64,000 nucleotides of DNA, taken from Rhodoferax sp. Lineage in GTDB: Bacteria > Pseudomonadota > Gammaproteobacteria > Burkholderiales > Burkholderiaceae_C. Below the pieces are notes generated by a model. That model did not search any database. It saw only the letters and a program-made list of their open reading frames with translations, and was not told the origin of the DNA. The position numbers were made by a program, and so were the translations under genes. The stretch is taken from positions 52,285 through 116,284 of the forward strand of contig JAUXWC010000135.1 of assembly GCA_030685025.1 (NCBI GenBank). The letters are read 5' to 3'. Positions 33,621 to 42,679 of this stretch are shown here, piece by piece (the first letter of the stretch is position 1; every line of letters begins with the position of its first letter).

Positions 33621-34523
33621 ATGCGACTGCGACATATTGAGGTATTCCATGCGATCATGCAGGCGGGCACCGTCACTGGCGCCGCGCAAATCCTGCACAT
33701 CTCACAACCCGCCGTGACCAAGGTTCTGCAGCATTGTGAGCTTCAGTTGGGAATACCCTTGTTTGAACGTGTGCGCGGCAAGTTGCACCCGACTCCCGAG
33801 GCACAACGGCTTCGCGTTGAAATCGACAAACTCAACCGGGATTTGGTCTCGATCCGTCGCCTGGCGTCCACCCTGCGCGCCGGTGAGTCGGAGTTGCTGC
33901 GACTGGTTTCCACGCCGACGCTAGGGGCATCTGTGCTGCCATCGGCCATCGCGCGGTGGAGTCGGGCTTACCCCCAGTCACGCTGCACGCTGGCCACCAA
34001 CCACACCCGTGAAATCATCAGCGCCCTGTTGTTGGGCGAGGCGGACATGGCCTTGTCGCTCCAGGACCCGCGCTACCCCGGCATTGTCGCCGACTCGATC
34101 GCCGCCGGACCCATGATGGCTTTGTGTCCGCTCACGAGTCCCGAGGGCGCCAAAGGCGGCGCGCTGCAGGTATCGGAGATCACAACGCCGCTGATCGCCA
34201 TGGTGGACGGCGACCCACTTGGCCACCTGCTGATGAACGTGTTCGACGAGCGGGACATTCACCCTGAGAGCCATATCACGGTGCAGACCTATCAGTTGGC
34301 GCGCGCCTTGGTGGAGGCCGGGGCGGGCATGACGGTGGTGGACCCATTCACGGCGGCGACCGCGGACCGGGCGCGCGTGCGCGTGCGCGCGCTCGAACCC
34401 GCCATGCCGGTACAACTGTACTTGCTGACGGCGGTCAGCGCGCCACTGGCACAGTCAGCCCGGCGGCTGGTCAAGTTCCTGGGTGATAGCGCGCGCGCCA
34501 GCCTGGCGTCGGTGGAGGGCTGA
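33621..34523 (+). CDS. LysR-type transcriptional regulator
   Basis: 300 residues. The N-terminal winged helix-turn-helix is seen in MRLRHIEVFHAIMQAGTVTGAAQILHISQPAVTKVLQHCELQLGIPLFER, followed by a linker helix and a two-lobed effector domain. It sits inside the rightward murein operon after the SpmAB gene. It probably controls the two divergent operons in response to a cell-wall fragment or amino sugar; the effector is not known. LysR regulators of beta-lactamase (AmpR) sense muropeptides, which makes this worth testing. Confidence 0.9.
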   Translation: MRLRHIEVFHAIMQAGTVTGAAQILHISQPAVTKVLQHCELQLGIPLFERVRGKLHPTPEAQRLRVEIDKLNRDLVSIRRLASTLRAGESELLRLVSTPTLGASVLPSAIARWSRAYPQSRCTLATNHTREIISALLLGEADMALSLQDPRYPGIVADSIAAGPMMALCPLTSPEGAKGGALQVSEITTPLIAMVDGDPLGHLLMNVFDERDIHPESHITVQTYQLARALVEAGAGMTVVDPFTAATADRARVRVRALEPAMPVQLYLLTAVSAPLAQSARRLVKFLGDSARASLASVEG

Positions 34524-34577
34524 TCCCTGTACCGCCAAACTGCGATGTTGCCCGTAAACAAGACCCGAGTCACGCTG

Positions 34578-35651
34578 ATGAAAGAGCCCATGACCGTGCA
34601 AAGGCGACAGTTCGTTCAATCGTTTTCCCTCGGAGCAGCGATGGTTGCCAGCGTCACTGAAGCCACTTCCGCTACGCATGGCACTGCGCCGGCCTGGCCG
34701 ACCTTGCTGGCGCGCCGTTTGCTGCCTGGCGATACGCTGGGCCTGTTCAGCCCGGCTAACGCCATCTACGAACGCGAGCCCATGCGGATGGCGATCGAGG
34801 CGCTGCAGGCGCTCGGATTCAAGGTCAAGGTCGGCGTGCATGCGCGTGCGCGCTATGGTCACTTCGCAGGCACGGATGCGCAGCGCGCAAGTGACATCAA
34901 TGCCCTGTTTGCAGACGATGGGGTGGCTGGTCTGATCGCCGTGACCGGTGGCTCGGGTTGCAACCGGATCATTGACAAGCTGGACTATCCGCTGATTCGC
35001 AGCCGCCCGAAGTTCTTTGGCGGTTTTTCCGACCTCACTGCATTGGTCAATGGGATTCAGCGGCAAACCGGACTGGTCACGTTTCATTGCCCGGTTGCCG
35101 AGTCAGAGTGGAACGAATTCAGTGTCTCCCACTTCAAGGCCATTGCCATGCAAGCCCAGGCACCGCTCCTTCGCAACCCGGTGGGCGAGCGTGGCGACAA
35201 CCTGATTCAGACGCAGGACCGCATCATCACGTTGCGCGGTGGCAAGGCGCGTGGCCGCATGATCGGTGGCAACCTGTCGGTCCTGGCTTCCCTGGCCGGC
35301 ACCGCATATCTGCCGGATTGTCGCGGCGCCATCCTTTTTCTGGAAGAGGTCAACGAATACATCTACCGCGTCGACCGTTTGCTCTCGACCCTGCGGCTGT
35401 GCGGCGCGCTGGACCAGTTGGCCGGCGTGGTCATCGGGAAGTTCACCAAGTGCGAGCCTGGCGACGGCAAATATGGCACGCTGACACTGGACGAGGTGTT
35501 TGACGATTATTTTCTGCCACTCAACATACCGGTGTTTCGTGGTGCCATGATTGGCCATGTCAAACGCAAGTTTACGGTCCCGGTGGGTCTCGATGTCGAC
35601 ATGGATGCGGACGCCGGCAGCCTGCAGCTATTGCGCCCGGCGGTGCTCTGA
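34578..35651 (+). CDS. ldcA: LD-carboxypeptidase (S66, LdcA family) with a Tat-like export signal
   Basis: About 357 residues. The S66 fold is shown by LLPGDTLGLFSPAN, GGFSDLTAL (nucleophile Ser), ILFLEEVNEYIYRVDRLL (catalytic Glu) and the His in GHVKRKFTVPVGL. LdcA cuts the L,D bond releasing D-Ala from murein tetrapeptides. Usual proteobacterial LdcA is cytoplasmic; this one begins with QRRQFVQSFSLGAAMVASV, a twin-arginine motif followed by a hydrophobic stretch, so it is probably sent to the periplasm. Starts at 34545, 34578 or 34590 are possible. It comes 54 bases after the LysR gene and just before nagA. Confidence 0.87.
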   Translation: MKEPMTVQRRQFVQSFSLGAAMVASVTEATSATHGTAPAWPTLLARRLLPGDTLGLFSPANAIYEREPMRMAIEALQALGFKVKVGVHARARYGHFAGTDAQRASDINALFADDGVAGLIAVTGGSGCNRIIDKLDYPLIRSRPKFFGGFSDLTALVNGIQRQTGLVTFHCPVAESEWNEFSVSHFKAIAMQAQAPLLRNPVGERGDNLIQTQDRIITLRGGKARGRMIGGNLSVLASLAGTAYLPDCRGAILFLEEVNEYIYRVDRLLSTLRLCGALDQLAGVVIGKFTKCEPGDGKYGTLTLDEVFDDYFLPLNIPVFRGAMIGHVKRKFTVPVGLDVDMDADAGSLQLLRPAVL

Positions 35652-35666
35652 AATGAGACGCGAAGC

Positions 35667-36797
35667 ATGAAGCGTCTGCGCGGGAACATCCTCACGCCGG
35701 CCGGGTTTATTGAAGGCGTGCTGTGCGTTGACGCAACAGGCCGGATCGCGAGCATCGAAGGTCACGCCAGAAGTGAGACCGAAGCGCGAGACTCGCATGA
35801 GCCGCTGGTGCTGCCCGGCTTCATTGACCTGCACGTGCATGGCGGCGGCGGGCGCGACATCATGGAAGGCACCGACGCGGTTGAGCGTGTGGCGACGCTG
35901 CACGCCCAGCACGGCACCACGACCATGCTGGCCACCACCATGACCGCGCCGGCGGCCGACATCGAAAAGGCCTTCCGGGCCCTGGCGCCGGTGTGTGCCA
36001 CGCGCACGCCGGGGGGCGCGCGTGTGTTGGGCGTGCACTTGGAAGGGCCGTATATCAATCCCGGCAAACTCGGCGCTCAACCCGGTTATGCCAGGCCGGT
36101 CAACGCCGCCGAATTGCAGCGCCTGCACAAGCTCGCGCCGATCCGGCTGATCACCCTGGCGCCCGAGGTCAGCAGCAACATGGACCTGATCGAGTCTCTT
36201 TGCGCCGCCGGGCACCGGGTGCAGATTGGCCACAGCCTGGGAACTTATGAAGACGGCGTTGAAGCCTTGCGCCGCGGCGCGGGCGGCTTCACTCACCTCT
36301 TCAACGCCATGACGCCGCTGCACCACCGCGAGCCCGGCATCGTTGGCGCCGCGCTGGCCCATGCGCAGTATTCCGAAATCATCCCGGACCTGGTGCATAC
36401 CCACCCCGGCGCCATCCGAGTGGCCCTGCGCGCCATTCCCGGCCTGTACTGCGTGACCGACTCGACCGCCGCGGCGGGCATGCCAGACGGGCAGTACCGG
36501 CTCGGTCGCCATGTCGTCACCAAGTGCCTGGGCGGGGTGCGTCTGGCCGACGGCACGCTGGCCGGCTCCACCCTCACGATGGACCAGGCCTTGCGCAATC
36601 TGGTTCACGCAATTGGCCTCGGACTGGCCGATGCCTCGCAACGCGTATCAAGCAACGCCGCCAACTACCTGGGCCTGGCTGATCGCGGCCGCCTGGCCGT
36701 GGGCGCCTGGGCCGATGCCGTGGTCCTGGATCACGATCTCAAACTTATGGACGTCTATGTTGAAGGAACTTCAATCCAAAACCCACATGCTGGCTGA
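35667..36797 (+). CDS. nagA: N-acetylglucosamine-6-phosphate deacetylase NagA
   Basis: 376 residues. The amidohydrolase metal sites are in PGFIDLHVHGGGG, HLEGPYINPGKLGAQP, IGHSLG and FTHLFNAM, and the catalytic Asp is in CVTDSTAAAGMPDGQYRLG. It makes glucosamine-6-phosphate and acetate from GlcNAc-6-phosphate, the product of MurQ or of a GlcNAc kinase. It starts 16 bases after ldcA. Its end overlaps the next gene by about 41 bases. Confidence 0.93.
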   Translation: MKRLRGNILTPAGFIEGVLCVDATGRIASIEGHARSETEARDSHEPLVLPGFIDLHVHGGGGRDIMEGTDAVERVATLHAQHGTTTMLATTMTAPAADIEKAFRALAPVCATRTPGGARVLGVHLEGPYINPGKLGAQPGYARPVNAAELQRLHKLAPIRLITLAPEVSSNMDLIESLCAAGHRVQIGHSLGTYEDGVEALRRGAGGFTHLFNAMTPLHHREPGIVGAALAHAQYSEIIPDLVHTHPGAIRVALRAIPGLYCVTDSTAAAGMPDGQYRLGRHVVTKCLGGVRLADGTLAGSTLTMDQALRNLVHAIGLGLADASQRVSSNAANYLGLADRGRLAVGAWADAVVLDHDLKLMDVYVEGTSIQNPHAG

Positions 36798-37797
36798 GGC
36801 GCTGGAGGCGCCCTCTGCCGTGGCCCGCCAGTTGGCGCACAACGATCAGCTCTACAGCGACTTCGGTGCCTTGCTGCGCAAGCGCGCTCCGACATCGGTG
36901 CTGACCGTGGCGCGAGGCAGCTCGGATCACGCGGCGCACTTCATGGCCTACCTGATCATGGCCCGTCTAGGTCGACTCGTGACCTCTTTGCCGATGTCGT
37001 TGATCACCCTGTACCAGTCCCAGATCGCGTGTGACGGACTGGTCTCGATGGCGTTCTCTCAATCTGGCCAAAGCCCCGATCTGGTGGCCCCCACTCGAGC
37101 CTTCTCGGATGCGGGCGCCATCACCGCAGCCTTTGTCAACGAGCCCGAGTCGCCCTTGGCCCATGTGGCGCAGTGGGTGTTCCCCTTGCATGCCGGCCGG
37201 GAAGCCAGCGTGGCCGCCACCAAGAGCTTCATCACCCAGTTGGTCGCCGGAGCACGCGTGGTGGCTGCCTGGCAAGACAATTTGGTGCTGCAGGCCGCGC
37301 TGTCTGGACTTCCGGGTGTGTTGTCACGAGCGGCCCATGCGGACTGGTCGGCAGCGGTGCAGACCTTGCGTGGCGCCACCCGCCTACTGGTGATCGGACG
37401 CGGCACCGGTCTGCCCATCGCCATGGAGGCGGCCCTGAAGTTCAAGGAAACCTGTGCCATCCAGGCCGAGGCGTTTTCGGGCGCCGAAGTCAAACACGGC
37501 CCGATGGCCCTGATCGACGAGGGCTACCCGATGCTGATCTTTGCGCCGCGCGGACCGGCGCAGCCCGGCCTGCTGGCGCTGGCCGACGAGATGCGCCAAC
37601 GCGGCGCCAATGTATTGCTGGCCGCGCCGGCGGGAACCCGTGGTGCGAGCCTGCCGATTGTCGAGACCGCCTCCATCGAGCTTGATCCGATCTCGGCGAT
37701 CCAGAGTTTTTATCCGATGGTCGAAGCCCTGGCGCGCGAACGCGGTCGCAACCCCGATGCGCCGCCGCATCTGGCCAAGGTCACCCGAACCAACTGA
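36757..37797 (+). CDS. SIS-domain glucosamine-6-phosphate deaminase (NagB-II type)
   Basis: About 346 residues with two SIS domains: SVLTVARGSSDHAAHFMAYL, FSQSGQSPDLVAPTRAFSDAGA and EASVAATKSFITQL in the first, RLLVIGRGTGLPIAMEAALKFKETCAIQAEAFSGAEVKHGPMALI in the second. It resembles the isomerase half of GlmS without the glutaminase domain, as do NagB-II/AgaS deaminases. With nagA just upstream it would turn glucosamine-6-phosphate into fructose-6-phosphate and ammonia. The ATG at 36757 lies inside nagA; an ATG at 36787 is also possible. The gene is convergent with dacB with only 19 bases between stops. Confidence 0.88.
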   Translation: MLKELQSKTHMLAEALEAPSAVARQLAHNDQLYSDFGALLRKRAPTSVLTVARGSSDHAAHFMAYLIMARLGRLVTSLPMSLITLYQSQIACDGLVSMAFSQSGQSPDLVAPTRAFSDAGAITAAFVNEPESPLAHVAQWVFPLHAGREASVAATKSFITQLVAGARVVAAWQDNLVLQAALSGLPGVLSRAAHADWSAAVQTLRGATRLLVIGRGTGLPIAMEAALKFKETCAIQAEAFSGAEVKHGPMALIDEGYPMLIFAPRGPAQPGLLALADEMRQRGANVLLAAPAGTRGASLPIVETASIELDPISAIQSFYPMVEALARERGRNPDAPPHLAKVTRTN

Positions 37798-37816
37798 GTC
37801 AACACCACCGATTTCC

Positions 37817-39310
37817 CTACGACTGACTGGCCACCCACTCAATGATGGCGTCCAGTATCGGGGGTCCCTTGTCAGCGGCACTGTCGTGGTTCAGCAGCGC
37901 GACGACCAGCCACTGCCGCTGGCTCGCATCGGTCACGAAACCGACCAGCCCAACGGCATTGCGCAGGGTCCCCGTCTTGAGGCGGGCCCGCCCCTGCGCC
38001 GGGGAACCCTTGAAACGACGCGACAGCGTGCCATCCACGCCCGCCACCGGCAAGCTGCTTAGCAGTTCTGGCCAATGCGGGCCTTGCTGCGCAGCCAACA
38101 ATACCGCAGCCAACTGCGCCGGTGTAATGCGTTCGGCGCGTGACAAGCCCGAGCCGTTGTCCATCACCAGTCCGTCGACCGTGATGCCCTTGCCGACGAA
38201 CCATTCACGAACGACACGTTCCGCGGCTTGCAGTGTTGCTTCATCACCGCGCGCCGCGCTGGCACCCATACGCAGGTAGGTCAGTCGCGTCAGCGGATTG
38301 TCCGAGCGTTTCAACATGCCGCGCACGACCTCTGCAAACGGCCGTCCGAGATGGTGCACCAGCACGGTGGCGGTGGCCGGGGTTGGGCCCTCGCTGTCCG
38401 CGCCATCAATGTGCCCACCGAGCTGTTGCCAAATCTGACGCACCGCTGCGCCAACGACCCACTGGCGGTCAAGCAAGTTGAGCTCGGGCGCCTGGCTGCA
38501 ATTTCTGGGAAACTGGCCCTGAAAAGTGATTTGGGCGCCCAGATCGTCCTGTTGCACCTGGGGAAGCGCCCAACTGCCACCCCAATCAGTGCAGAGTTTG
38601 TCATTCAGCGTCACGGCCCGTGTGTCCAGGTGCAGGCCGGGCCATGCGGGACTGCTGCGGACCGACACGGTGCGCGCATCGGATTGAAAGGCGAATCGCA
38701 GCAGGCTTGTGTTGAGGTTCAATGCGTCGGGAATTACGTTGTAGGGGAATTCGGGTGCCTCATCGAAGGGCATGGTGCCGATGTCCAGCCGTGACGGATT
38801 GAACAAGGTGCGGTCCACCACCAGGCCGCCCTGGATATGCCGCACGCCCTGGTCGCGCAACTGCCGCAACATGTCCCACAGCGCGCCCCAGTCAAGGTCG
38901 GTATCGGCACCTCCACGCAAGTACAGAGGGCCCGCGATCACACCGTCCTGGGGTTTGTCGGTGGCGGCCAGGTCGGTGCGTCCGCGCGCGTTGGGGCCCA
39001 GGCGCTCCAGTGCAACGACGGTGGTGACCAGTTTCATGGTCGAGGCCGGTTGCATGGGTTCATCGGGGTTCACCCACAGCCCCTGGCTGCCGGGTGCCAA
39101 GGGATAAGCCACCACGCCGAGTACCTGTTCCGTCATGCCTGCCTGTTGCAAGGCCGCCTGCACGGAAGGCGGCAGCAACCTGCCTGGCACGCTTGCGCAG
39201 CCCGCCAACAGAAGCAGGTACAGCGCGGGCACCCAGCGCAAACCGGAGTCTGTCACGGTGTCCGGCCGGGTGCGCGCAGCTCGGACTTGGCGGTCGGTAG
39301 TGAGGAGCAT
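37817..39310 (-). CDS. dacB: D-alanyl-D-alanine carboxypeptidase/endopeptidase (PBP4, DacB, S13), lipoprotein-like
   Basis: About 497 residues. The three penicillin-binding motifs are SxxK in PASTMKL (Ser90), SxN in KRSDNPLTR and KTG in LKTGTLRNAVGLVGFV. The S13 insert lies between the first two. The N-terminus carries LLLLAGCAS, a lipobox-like site, so it may be anchored to a membrane, unusual for PBP4. It removes terminal D-Ala and cuts D-Ala-mDAP cross-links in the periplasm. The start at 39310 (ATG) is chosen, but a later GTG before the signal is possible. It runs divergently from the TonB receptor gene. Confidence 0.9.
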   Translation of the reverse strand: MLLTTDRQVRAARTRPDTVTDSGLRWVPALYLLLLAGCASVPGRLLPPSVQAALQQAGMTEQVLGVVAYPLAPGSQGLWVNPDEPMQPASTMKLVTTVVALERLGPNARGRTDLAATDKPQDGVIAGPLYLRGGADTDLDWGALWDMLRQLRDQGVRHIQGGLVVDRTLFNPSRLDIGTMPFDEAPEFPYNVIPDALNLNTSLLRFAFQSDARTVSVRSSPAWPGLHLDTRAVTLNDKLCTDWGGSWALPQVQQDDLGAQITFQGQFPRNCSQAPELNLLDRQWVVGAAVRQIWQQLGGHIDGADSEGPTPATATVLVHHLGRPFAEVVRGMLKRSDNPLTRLTYLRMGASAARGDEATLQAAERVVREWFVGKGITVDGLVMDNGSGLSRAERITPAQLAAVLLAAQQGPHWPELLSSLPVAGVDGTLSRRFKGSPAQGRARLKTGTLRNAVGLVGFVTDASQRQWLVVALLNHDSAADKGPPILDAIIEWVASQS

Positions 39311-39668
39311 GTTGCTTGGAATTCCTTGGTCGACTCCGCGTCGGCGGTCACGACGTGTGCCGACACTGTAACGCGCGTTAAGGCCGTAGCGCATGAAGAC
39401 CATAGCACGCCAGCGGGTTGAACGAATGCGTGGGAATGGCGTCTCCTGTCAAAGTGCTTCAATTCAAATCATTCCTGTTGGTTATGCCTTTCAAGCAAGC
39501 ATTCATTGCAGCAAAGATACATTTCGGGCCGCTACCTATGGCTTACGCGGGGCAACTGGTTCATCATGGAAACCGCTCAGATGCAGGTTCTGCGTGCGCT
39601 GGAGATGCGATGACTGGCTGCCAAGTGACCCTGGCAGCCAGGCGATTTATAACCACAGGAGATTCACC
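39311..39668. other. Gene-free divergent region between dacB and the TonB receptor
   Basis: 358 bases without a convincing gene. Base use in the middle (around 39460-39530) is richer in A and T than the genes on both sides, as expected for promoters of the two divergent genes. An AGGAG at 39657-39661 is the ribosome site of the receptor gene. I see no clear repeat, operator or RNA gene. Confidence 0.5.
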
Positions 39669-42518
39669 TTGAACATGAATATGAAAAAATTGACCCACAG
39701 CCTGGCGCTGCTGGGCTTGAGCACGCACTTGGCTAGCATGGCGCAGACGCCGTCGGCAACGCAGTCACTGCCGCGCGTCGAAATTACCGGCTCCAGCATC
39801 AAGCGGATTCAGGCGGAAGGTGCTTTGCCGATCGAAGTCATCACGGCGGACGATATGGTCAAACGCGGCATTGATTCCGTTCAACAAATGCTGGAGCAGG
39901 TGTCCGGCAATGCCTCGGGCGCGGATCAGGCCGTGTCCAACAACAACATTTTTGGCGGTGACACCGACCGTTTGACCGGTGGCTCCGCCAACGCCAACTT
40001 GCGCGGCTTTGGACCAGGCAGCACCCTGGTATTGCTCAATGGCCGCCGCGTCAGCACGCACGGCATGAGCGGCGGCGGCGTTGACATCAACACCATTCCG
40101 TTTGCCGCCATTCAACGCGTCGAAGTCCTCAAGGACGGGGCCTCCGCCATTTACGGCACGGACGCGATTGGTGGCGTGATCAACTTCATCCTGAAGAAAG
40201 ATTTCGAGGGTGTCGCCGTGGGCGTGGATGTCTCCAGTCCGATGGAGTCGAGCGCAGGCATGAAACGCCGTGCGTCGATGACGGTGGGCAAGGGCAAGCT
40301 GGACAACGATGGCTTCAATGTCATGGCCAGTCTGTCGATGGACAAAAACGACATTCTTCGCGGATCGGATCGTGACTGGGCCAGTGGTTTCAATCCCGCG
40401 ATGGGCCTCTCGCCCAACTCCAGCAGTTCTCCGTTTGCCAACATCATCACTGGTTCCGGCACCGCTTTGGGGACGGGCTCGCGGGTTGGCGCAACGGACC
40501 CCACCCGGTACACGCGCATCAACCTGCTGAGCATGCGGGGCCAATGCGACGCAGTGACCGAGGGCACCCAGTTCCAGCCGGAGCTGTGGACCAGGCCAAC
40601 GGCGACGGCTGCGCAAAAGGCCTCCAATATTGCCAGTGGCAGGTACCTGTGCAACACCGACTATGGCAGCCAGTACATGCTGGCCGCTCCCACGGAGGCG
40701 CAAAACCTGGTCATGCACGGGAGTCTCAAGCTGTCGGACAAGCACACTGCGATGGTCGAGCTGACCGGCTCCAGAGTGGGCGTGTTGTCCGAGTTGACAC
40801 CCACGCAATTCAGCACTGGTTCGTCGTCCAATGCGGCCATTGGCAACAACTTTTACCCCGTCAACGGGCCGTATTACCTGAATCTGAAGGATCAAGGTGT
40901 TCTGGATTTTGACCCGACCAAGCCGATCTCATACCGCTTTCGCATGCAGGATTGGGGTAACCGGGTCATCGACAACGTCTCGACCAACGGCCGCCTGCTC
41001 CTGGCGCTCGAAGGCGTAGTGGGCAAGTACGACTACAAGCTGGGTCTGTCCAGAGCGGCGGCGGCGGCCCATTCCAACCTGCATGACGGCTACGCGTACT
41101 CAAGCAAGCTGCACGCGGCGATGAAGACTGGCATTATCAACCCATGGGTGCAGCCGGGCCAAACCCAAACCCCGCAAGCGATGGCCTTGATTGAATCCAC
41201 CAAAGCGCGCGGCAAAGTCATGGGCGGCAAGACGGGCTTGACACAGTTCGATGGCTCACTGTCGGGTGAACTGATGGACCTGCCAGCGGGGCCTTTGGGC
41301 TTTGCTGTCGGATTTGATGCACGCAAGGAGACCTACGAATTCGCCAATACCACGGGCGATCCGGACTTGGCCATTACCTGCGTCAGCACTTTGCTGACGA
41401 CCGTTGCTTCGGATGTATTGCTTTGCCCGGGGAACTCGGGTGTACCGCTGGTCTCGCGTGACATTCATGCCGTGTATGGCGAACTGGCAGTGCCCGTGGT
41501 CAAGGGCTTGGACCTCCAACTGGCGGTGCGTACCGACCGCTACAGCGGGTTTGGCAACACCACCAATCCCAAGATCGCATTCCGCTATCAGCCAGCCCAA
41601 TCCCTGGTGTTCCGTGGTTCCGTGAACACGGGCTTCAAGGCGCCCACTTTCCAGCAGCAGCAGATCAACACCGCGCCGCAATTGTCAACCGGCAAGTGGG
41701 CCGACCCGGTGAAGTGCCCAACCGATCCGTCGTACTGTGATTTTCAACCGAACTACACGGCCGGTGGCAATCCCGACCTGAAACCCGAGAAGTCCAAGCA
41801 GGGAACATTCGGGGTGGTGTGGGCGCCCGCCGACAACCTGACCCTGTCCGCCGATTACTGGCGTGTCGACTTGGCGGACCGCATCCGCAAGCTGACTTTG
41901 ACGGAGGTGTTGAACAATTATGACTTGTTCACGGACCGCTTTATTCGTGATGCCGCTGGCAATGTGGAGGTCATCCGTACCGGCTGGATCAACGCCGCGG
42001 GCAGCTCTACCAAGGGTCTTGACTGGGGTGCAAGCGGTTCGGTCAAGTCAGGCGTTGGCCAGTGGAGCGCAGCCATCAACGGCACCCACATGTTGAGCCA
42101 TAAGGAAGCCGCCCTGGAGAACCAGCCACTGGTCGAGTATGTGGGTACCTTTGGCACCCGCACCTTGTACCTCCGCGACAAATTCACCGCCAGCCTGACT
42201 TGGAGCCAGGGACCATGGAGCAGCACGCTCACCGGCACGTACAAGTCCGGCTACAAGGACCAGGATCTGTCGGACCGTGCGACGATGCCCGCGACGGCTA
42301 ACACCGACGTGAACAGCTACACCACCTTCGGTCTGAGCGCCACGTACCGGGGCTTCAAGGATGCCACCATCACCGTTGGCATCCGCAATCTGTTCGATGT
42401 GAAGCCCCCCTTTACGCACCATGACGTGGATGACGTGGCCGGTGCCGGTTGGGATCCACGCGTGGCGGACCCGTTTGGCCGTACCTTGACCGTGTCCATG
42501 AAGTACAGCTTCAAGTAG
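39669..42518 (+). CDS. TonB-dependent outer-membrane receptor
   Basis: About 949 residues. A signal peptide (ends ASMAQ) is followed by the plug domain: RVEITGSSIKR, EGALPIEVITADDMVKRGIDSVQQMLEQV, LRGFGPGSTLVLLNGRR and VEVLKDGASAIYGTDAIGGVINF. The long beta-barrel ends in FGRTLTVSMKYSFK. Such large receptors bring in carbohydrates or peptides, and its place among murein genes suggests muropeptides or glycan fragments; inferred. I chose TTG at 39669 because AGGAG lies exactly 7 bases upstream, whereas the ATG at 39675 would have a 13-base spacer. Confidence 0.92.
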   Translation: MNMNMKKLTHSLALLGLSTHLASMAQTPSATQSLPRVEITGSSIKRIQAEGALPIEVITADDMVKRGIDSVQQMLEQVSGNASGADQAVSNNNIFGGDTDRLTGGSANANLRGFGPGSTLVLLNGRRVSTHGMSGGGVDINTIPFAAIQRVEVLKDGASAIYGTDAIGGVINFILKKDFEGVAVGVDVSSPMESSAGMKRRASMTVGKGKLDNDGFNVMASLSMDKNDILRGSDRDWASGFNPAMGLSPNSSSSPFANIITGSGTALGTGSRVGATDPTRYTRINLLSMRGQCDAVTEGTQFQPELWTRPTATAAQKASNIASGRYLCNTDYGSQYMLAAPTEAQNLVMHGSLKLSDKHTAMVELTGSRVGVLSELTPTQFSTGSSSNAAIGNNFYPVNGPYYLNLKDQGVLDFDPTKPISYRFRMQDWGNRVIDNVSTNGRLLLALEGVVGKYDYKLGLSRAAAAAHSNLHDGYAYSSKLHAAMKTGIINPWVQPGQTQTPQAMALIESTKARGKVMGGKTGLTQFDGSLSGELMDLPAGPLGFAVGFDARKETYEFANTTGDPDLAITCVSTLLTTVASDVLLCPGNSGVPLVSRDIHAVYGELAVPVVKGLDLQLAVRTDRYSGFGNTTNPKIAFRYQPAQSLVFRGSVNTGFKAPTFQQQQINTAPQLSTGKWADPVKCPTDPSYCDFQPNYTAGGNPDLKPEKSKQGTFGVVWAPADNLTLSADYWRVDLADRIRKLTLTEVLNNYDLFTDRFIRDAAGNVEVIRTGWINAAGSSTKGLDWGASGSVKSGVGQWSAAINGTHMLSHKEAALENQPLVEYVGTFGTRTLYLRDKFTASLTWSQGPWSSTLTGTYKSGYKDQDLSDRATMPATANTDVNSYTTFGLSATYRGFKDATITVGIRNLFDVKPPFTHHDVDDVAGAGWDPRVADPFGRTLTVSMKYSFK

Positions 42519-42564
42519 TCGGTGCGCAGGGGGCAACGCTTCGTGCGCGTTTCTTCCTGAGAAC

Positions 42565-42583
42565 CCCCCGGCTTCGCCGGGGG
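42565..42583. terminator. Strong hairpin between convergent TonB receptor and murA-like genes
   Basis: An 8-base perfect stem (CCCCCGGC / GCCGGGGG) closes a 3-base loop, 46 bases after the receptor stop. No T-run follows on either strand. It probably ends or protects the receptor mRNA. I see no gene in the 161 bases between the two stops. Confidence 0.45.
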
Positions 42584-42679
42584 ATGGTTAGTGCACCCGC
42601 TTGCTCGGTTGCCTTCTCGCTGCGCGCCAAATTGACTTCCTGCGCGTGCAAGCCGGGGGTAGCACGCATGGAGATTCGG

